DNA from: VRUE01 sp040879985
GTDB taxonomy: Bacteria > Actinomycetota > Thermoleophilia > Solirubrobacterales > 70-9
Direction: 5' to 3'
DNA length: 64,000 bases
Assembly: GCA_040879985.1 (NCBI GenBank)
Contig: JBBDJH010000015.1
Coordinates: forward strand, 1-64,000
The position numbers and the translations under genes were made by a program. The notes beneath the pieces were generated by a model. That model was given only the letters and a program-made list of their open reading frames with translations, was not told the origin of the DNA and ran no database searches. Below are positions 60,841 to 64,000 of this stretch, piece by piece. The stretch's first letter is position 1; every line of letters starts with the position of its first letter.

Positions 60841-61770
60841 ATGGCAGCAGAAGCGGGGCCCCTCCCATCCGACATCCAGCCGGTCGCGAACGAGACCCGC
60901 GACCGGATCATCACCGGCCTGGTGACGCTGGTCCCGTTCCTCGCGATCGGCGTCGCCGGCTGGCAGGTCTGGGGCAGCGCCCTGCAGCTCAGCGACGTCT
61001 TCCTCTTCCTCGGCATGTACATGCTGACCGGGCTGGGGATCACGGTCGGCTTCCACCGCCACCTCACCCACCGCGCCTTCAAAGCGAAGCCCTGGCTGCA
61101 CGGCCTGCTGGCGATCCTCGGCTCGGCGGCGATCGAGGGGCCGGTGATCTCCTGGGTCGCCGACCACCGCAAGCACCACGCCTTCTCCGACGAAGTCGGG
61201 GACCCGCACAGCCCCCACGTCGACCACGGCCACGGCTGGTCCGGCGCCATGCGCGGCCTCTTTCACGCCCACATGGGCTGGCTCTTCATCCACACCCAGC
61301 GCGGCAACAAGGAACGCTTCGCGCCCGACCTGCTCAAGGACCCGGTGATCGAGTGGGTCGACCGCACCTTCATCTACTGGGCGATCCTCGGCCTGCTGAT
61401 CCCCTTCGCGCTCGGCTGGGTGATCGGCGGCACGATCCTCGCGGCGCTCACCGGCCTGCTCTGGGGCGGCCTGGTCCGCGTCTTCGTCCTGCACCACTTC
61501 ACCTACAGCATCAACTCGCTCTGCCACGTCTTCGGCAACCGCGACTTCGAGACGGCCGACGAGTCGCGCAACCTGGCCCTGATCGCGATCCCGACCCTGG
61601 GCGAGGCCTGGCACAACAACCACCACGCCTTCCCGACCTCGGCCACCCACGGCCTCGGCCGCTGGCAGGTCGACGTCTCCGCGATCGTGATCGACGGCTT
61701 GGAGAAGACGGGCCTGGTCTGGGACGTCGTCCGGGTGCCCCCGGAGCGCCTCACCGCCAAGTCGGTCTAG
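60841..61770 (+). CDS. Membrane acyl-lipid/acyl-CoA desaturase
   Basis: 309 residues from ATG 60841 (60826 also possible). Three His boxes: HRHLTH (about 71-76), DHRKHH (about 107-112) and HNNHH (about 259-263), on a fold of four main membrane helices. Delta-9-type desaturases of this kind put a cis double bond in saturated acyl chains using iron and O2. It faces the cyclopropane synthase gene across a 97-bp shared promoter region. The stop overlaps by 4 bp the end of the convergent gene. Confidence 0.88.
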   Translation: MAAEAGPLPSDIQPVANETRDRIITGLVTLVPFLAIGVAGWQVWGSALQLSDVFLFLGMYMLTGLGITVGFHRHLTHRAFKAKPWLHGLLAILGSAAIEGPVISWVADHRKHHAFSDEVGDPHSPHVDHGHGWSGAMRGLFHAHMGWLFIHTQRGNKERFAPDLLKDPVIEWVDRTFIYWAILGLLIPFALGWVIGGTILAALTGLLWGGLVRVFVLHHFTYSINSLCHVFGNRDFETADESRNLALIAIPTLGEAWHNNHHAFPTSATHGLGRWQVDVSAIVIDGLEKTGLVWDVVRVPPERLTAKSV

Positions 61771-63881
61771 GGCGCCGCCGAGGATTCGTAGGAATCGATC
61801 CAGCTGTCGCAGGCCGCGCTGAGCGGGACGACGCGGCGCTGGCCGGCGCGGACGGCGACCAGATCGCCCAGGTAGGCGACGTCGTCATAGCCGCTGAGCC
61901 GCTGCAGGAGGCTCGGCTCGGCGGCGCTGACCGTGAAGCGCACGCGGCCGCCGTCGCCGGCGTAGGTCCCCGCCGGCCAGAACTGCCCGTTGTTGGCGAG
62001 GCTGATCGTGTTGGGGCGCTGGCCGTCCAGCGCGGGCACCAGGTCGTGCCGGAAGCCGGGCGCCGAGAGGGTCAGCCCGAACGGCGAGAAGTACTGCAGC
62101 GAGAGCCGCCAGCGACCGCGGGGCAACTCGATCGCCTGCCCGGTGCGCTCGCCGCTGCGCAGTTTGCCGCCGGCGTCCCAACCGGCCTTCGGCGCGATCG
62201 CGACGTCGGGGAACAGCGAGGCGCGCCCCTGGTTGGCGAGCAGGATGCGGATCTCCGGCGCGACGCAGCCCGCCCAGGCGCCGGCGTCGGTCCCCTCGAG
62301 CAGCACGTGGCGGTCCTCGGGCGGCTCGCCGACCCTCTCCCAGAGGATGTAGGAGGGGGTCGCGGCGATCCGCCTGAAGGCGGCGGGCGCCTGGCTGTTC
62401 CAGGCGGCCCTGCCGGTGATCACGTAGGGGAAGCGGGCGAGCGTCCCGCGTGAGAAGGAGTCGAAGTCGATCGGGCTGTAGGCGTCGCCGGTGTCGAACG
62501 GCTTCTCGGGGTTCTGCTTGATTTCGGGGTCGGGGAACTCGACCAGCGGCACGTGCGTGTCGGCGCCGAGCAGCCTGTGGGCGGCGTAGCGATCCTGGCC
62601 GGCGTAGAGCACCGGCTCGCCCTGCAGGATCGGCATGAAGGCGCGCAGCTCGGCCGCGTGCCCGGGCGGGGCGACGGGCGCGTTGCGCAGGGCGAGGAAG
62701 CTCGAGTAGGCGGCGCCGCCGATGAAGACGACGGCCAGCGCGCTCCAGCCGAGTCGCGCCCAGGGCGCGTTCGCCATTTGTCGGGTTGGAGACGGCGAAG
62801 GGCGAACCCGCCGACCGAATTCGGCCAGCAGCGGGCGGATCGCGACCAGCATCGCCAGCGGCGCGGCGATCATCAGCGCCTTCGCCTGCGAGTAGTAGCC
62901 GCTGGTCGGCAGGGCGGCGAGGTAGAGGAGCGCGCAGGCGGCGAGGCCGAGCGGCACGGCGAGCTCGCGCCGCCGCACCCACCAGGCGGAGCCGGCGAGC
63001 AGGGCGAGCACGCCGATCGCCCCGGCGAGCCCGGCCAGCTGGACGCCGCCGGGCGCATCGAGCCGGTAGTTGCTCGCCGGCCAGACGCCGAGCGCCTCGA
63101 GCGGCGAGACCGGTCCGTAGGTGTCGGTCGCGGCGACCTTGCTGAAGGTGTCGACGAAGCCGAACGGGCCGACCAGGGTTCCGGCGACGCCGACCGCCGC
63201 CAGCAGCACGATCGCCAGCAGGGTCAGCGGCCGCAGCAGGAAGCGCAGCAGCCGTCGCGGCGCCAGCGCCCGCCGCACCGCGGGCAGGGTGAGGCTCCAC
63301 AGCGCCGCGATCGCGATCGGCCAGGCGAGCCCGGCGAAGCTGTAGGCGAAGAAGATCCCGCCGCCGATCGCCAGCCAGGGCAGGGCGAGGAGCACGCGGT
63401 TCCCGCTGCGCAGGTCGACGTTGCGCAGGCCGACGGCGACGGCGAGCACGAAGAGCGCTTGGGCGGTCTCCTTGAAGGTGCCCTGGGCGAAGTAGGAGGC
63501 GGCGAGGTAGGGGACGGCGACCATCGTCGCCGCGAGCAGGCGCCGGCCCGGGCCGAAATGGGGCAGCGCCGCCAGGGCGGTCAGCCCGGTGAGGATGCCG
63601 ATCGCGAAGATCTGCCCGACGAAGGCCTGCCCGAGGCCGATTCCCGGCACCGCGGCGACGGCGACGGCGAGGCCGTGCGGGCCGAGCGGGTAGCCGACCT
63701 CGGGCACCGGCCCGGTGGCGCTGCGCAGCCACTCGGCCCAGGCGAGGTGGAGCCCCAGATCGTTGTTGAGCCCGACGCCGAGCAGCCCCCAGCGGGCGTT
63801 GATCGCGAACGGGATCGAGAGCACCAGCGCGATGCCGATCGCCACCGGCAGGCCCTGGCGCAGCGCGCACCGCCGGCTCAT
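61767..63881 (-). CDS. Large polytopic membrane protein, GT-C-like, unknown
   Basis: 704 residues from ATG 63881. About 11 transmembrane helices in the first 390 residues (for example LPVAIGIALVLSIPFAI, LLAATMVAVPYLAASYFA, AIVLLAAVGVAGTLVG), with an early acidic loop GLNNDLGLHLAW. The rest (about 415-704) is a soluble, probably external, beta-rich region (YAGQDRYAAHRLLG, GGRVRFTVSAAEPSLLQRL). The shape resembles membrane glycosyltransferases or wall-polymer proteins, but no family signature is certain. The frame stays open upstream of 63881 to the window edge (with a hydrophobic stretch LGLVLLLAVAVAVLAARRG), so the start may lie outside the window. Confidence 0.55.
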   Translation of the reverse strand: MSRRCALRQGLPVAIGIALVLSIPFAINARWGLLGVGLNNDLGLHLAWAEWLRSATGPVPEVGYPLGPHGLAVAVAAVPGIGLGQAFVGQIFAIGILTGLTALAALPHFGPGRRLLAATMVAVPYLAASYFAQGTFKETAQALFVLAVAVGLRNVDLRSGNRVLLALPWLAIGGGIFFAYSFAGLAWPIAIAALWSLTLPAVRRALAPRRLLRFLLRPLTLLAIVLLAAVGVAGTLVGPFGFVDTFSKVAATDTYGPVSPLEALGVWPASNYRLDAPGGVQLAGLAGAIGVLALLAGSAWWVRRRELAVPLGLAACALLYLAALPTSGYYSQAKALMIAAPLAMLVAIRPLLAEFGRRVRPSPSPTRQMANAPWARLGWSALAVVFIGGAAYSSFLALRNAPVAPPGHAAELRAFMPILQGEPVLYAGQDRYAAHRLLGADTHVPLVEFPDPEIKQNPEKPFDTGDAYSPIDFDSFSRGTLARFPYVITGRAAWNSQAPAAFRRIAATPSYILWERVGEPPEDRHVLLEGTDAGAWAGCVAPEIRILLANQGRASLFPDVAIAPKAGWDAGGKLRSGERTGQAIELPRGRWRLSLQYFSPFGLTLSAPGFRHDLVPALDGQRPNTISLANNGQFWPAGTYAGDGGRVRFTVSAAEPSLLQRLSGYDDVAYLGDLVAVRAGQRRVVPLSAACDSWIDSYESSAAP
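62769..62807 (-). repeat. Palindromic repeat inside membrane-protein gene
   Basis: GTTCGCC (62769-62775) and GGCGAAC (62801-62807) enclose 25 nt. On the minus strand the loop starts CTTCGC and ends CCCGACAAAT, like the pgi and cydB leader loops. It is in frame and codes about 13 residues (VRPSPSPTRQMAN) in a loop just before a transmembrane helix, as if inserted there. Confidence 0.5.
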
Positions 63882-63923
63882 CGCAGCTTTTTCCGCCCCC
63901 TGGCCCGGAAAATGCTGCGATGA
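63878..63923. repeat. Palindromic repeat over membrane-protein start codon
   Basis: TCATCGCAGC (63878-63887) is the exact complement of 63914-63923, with a 26-nt loop that itself pairs (TTTTCCG with CGGAAAA, close to the arms). The left arm contains the ATG of the minus-strand gene. The plus-strand loop ends CCCGGAAAAT, close to CCCGACAAAT in the repeat at 62769. Confidence 0.5.
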
Positions 63924-64000
63924 GGGACGGTTGCCGCGCCGCGCCGCCAGTACGGCGACGGCGACGGCGAGGAGCAGGACGAGTCCCAGCGTCGCCGAGG

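Overview
The window is high-GC DNA (about 68-72 % in the backbone) with actinobacterial gene style: GTG/TTG starts, dense ATGA overlaps, several TetR paralogues, a bd-type oxidase and FHA and PknB-like proteins. The very large secreted propeller and 'LPxG...CPxxSxIG' proteins with Arg/Lys-rich tails are typical of Thermoleophilia/Solirubrobacterales, so that is my best guess. This rests on gene content only. A poly-C stretch and a run of N at 25733-25742 show a draft assembly, probably a MAG.

Left edge (1-4.3 kb): an accessory island beside a tRNA-Arg-like site. A MazEF-type toxin-antitoxin cassette lies between two copies of a 66-bp direct repeat that carries the 3' half of a tRNA-Arg(ACG). 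After it come a lone winged-helix regulator, a VapBC pair, a lower-GC kinase-like protein of unknown role, and an IS66 transposase remnant that abuts a dead vapC fragment.

4.3-25.9 kb: two paralogous loci for very large secreted proteins. Locus 1 (4536-12482) is an NHL/Fn3/propeller protein, a frameshifted repeat protein and a collagen-like protein. Locus 2 (18511-25.7 kb) has the same modules split over three genes and ends in the assembly gap. Between them are two tandem-domain TetR regulators, a PadR regulator, a small secreted protein, a TetR tail fragment and an unknown soluble/membrane-anchored gene pair.

26-36.7 kb: a methyltransferase, a frameshifted TetR, a split TetR pair (the second protein has no DNA-binding domain), a HEPN/MNT toxin-antitoxin cassette flanked by 20-bp direct repeats, another TetR, a three-gene membrane operon (Vps62-like, metallophosphoesterase, M48 protease), a secreted protein with a duplicated unknown domain, and a GNAT protein. 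From 36.9 to 41.4 kb come MBL-fold, SRPBCC, PQQ-propeller and glycosidase-like genes and a small conserved protein.

41.3-59.6 kb: core carbon metabolism. recQ-zwf (minus strand) diverges from gnd-pgl. Beyond a VapBC insertion lie rpiA, an FHA protein, a TolB-like protein and a PknB-like kinase, then tkt-tal-pgi, cydA-cydB and a HAD phosphatase. Together zwf, pgl, gnd, rpiA, tkt, tal and pgi give nearly the whole pentose phosphate cycle (no rpe seen). The right edge has divergent membrane-lipid genes (cyclopropane synthase, desaturase) and a large polytopic membrane protein.

The most unusual signal is a set of small hairpins with variable stems but similar 23-26-nt loops. Two of them sit just upstream of pgi and cydB with the Shine-Dalgarno sequence buried in the 3' arm.
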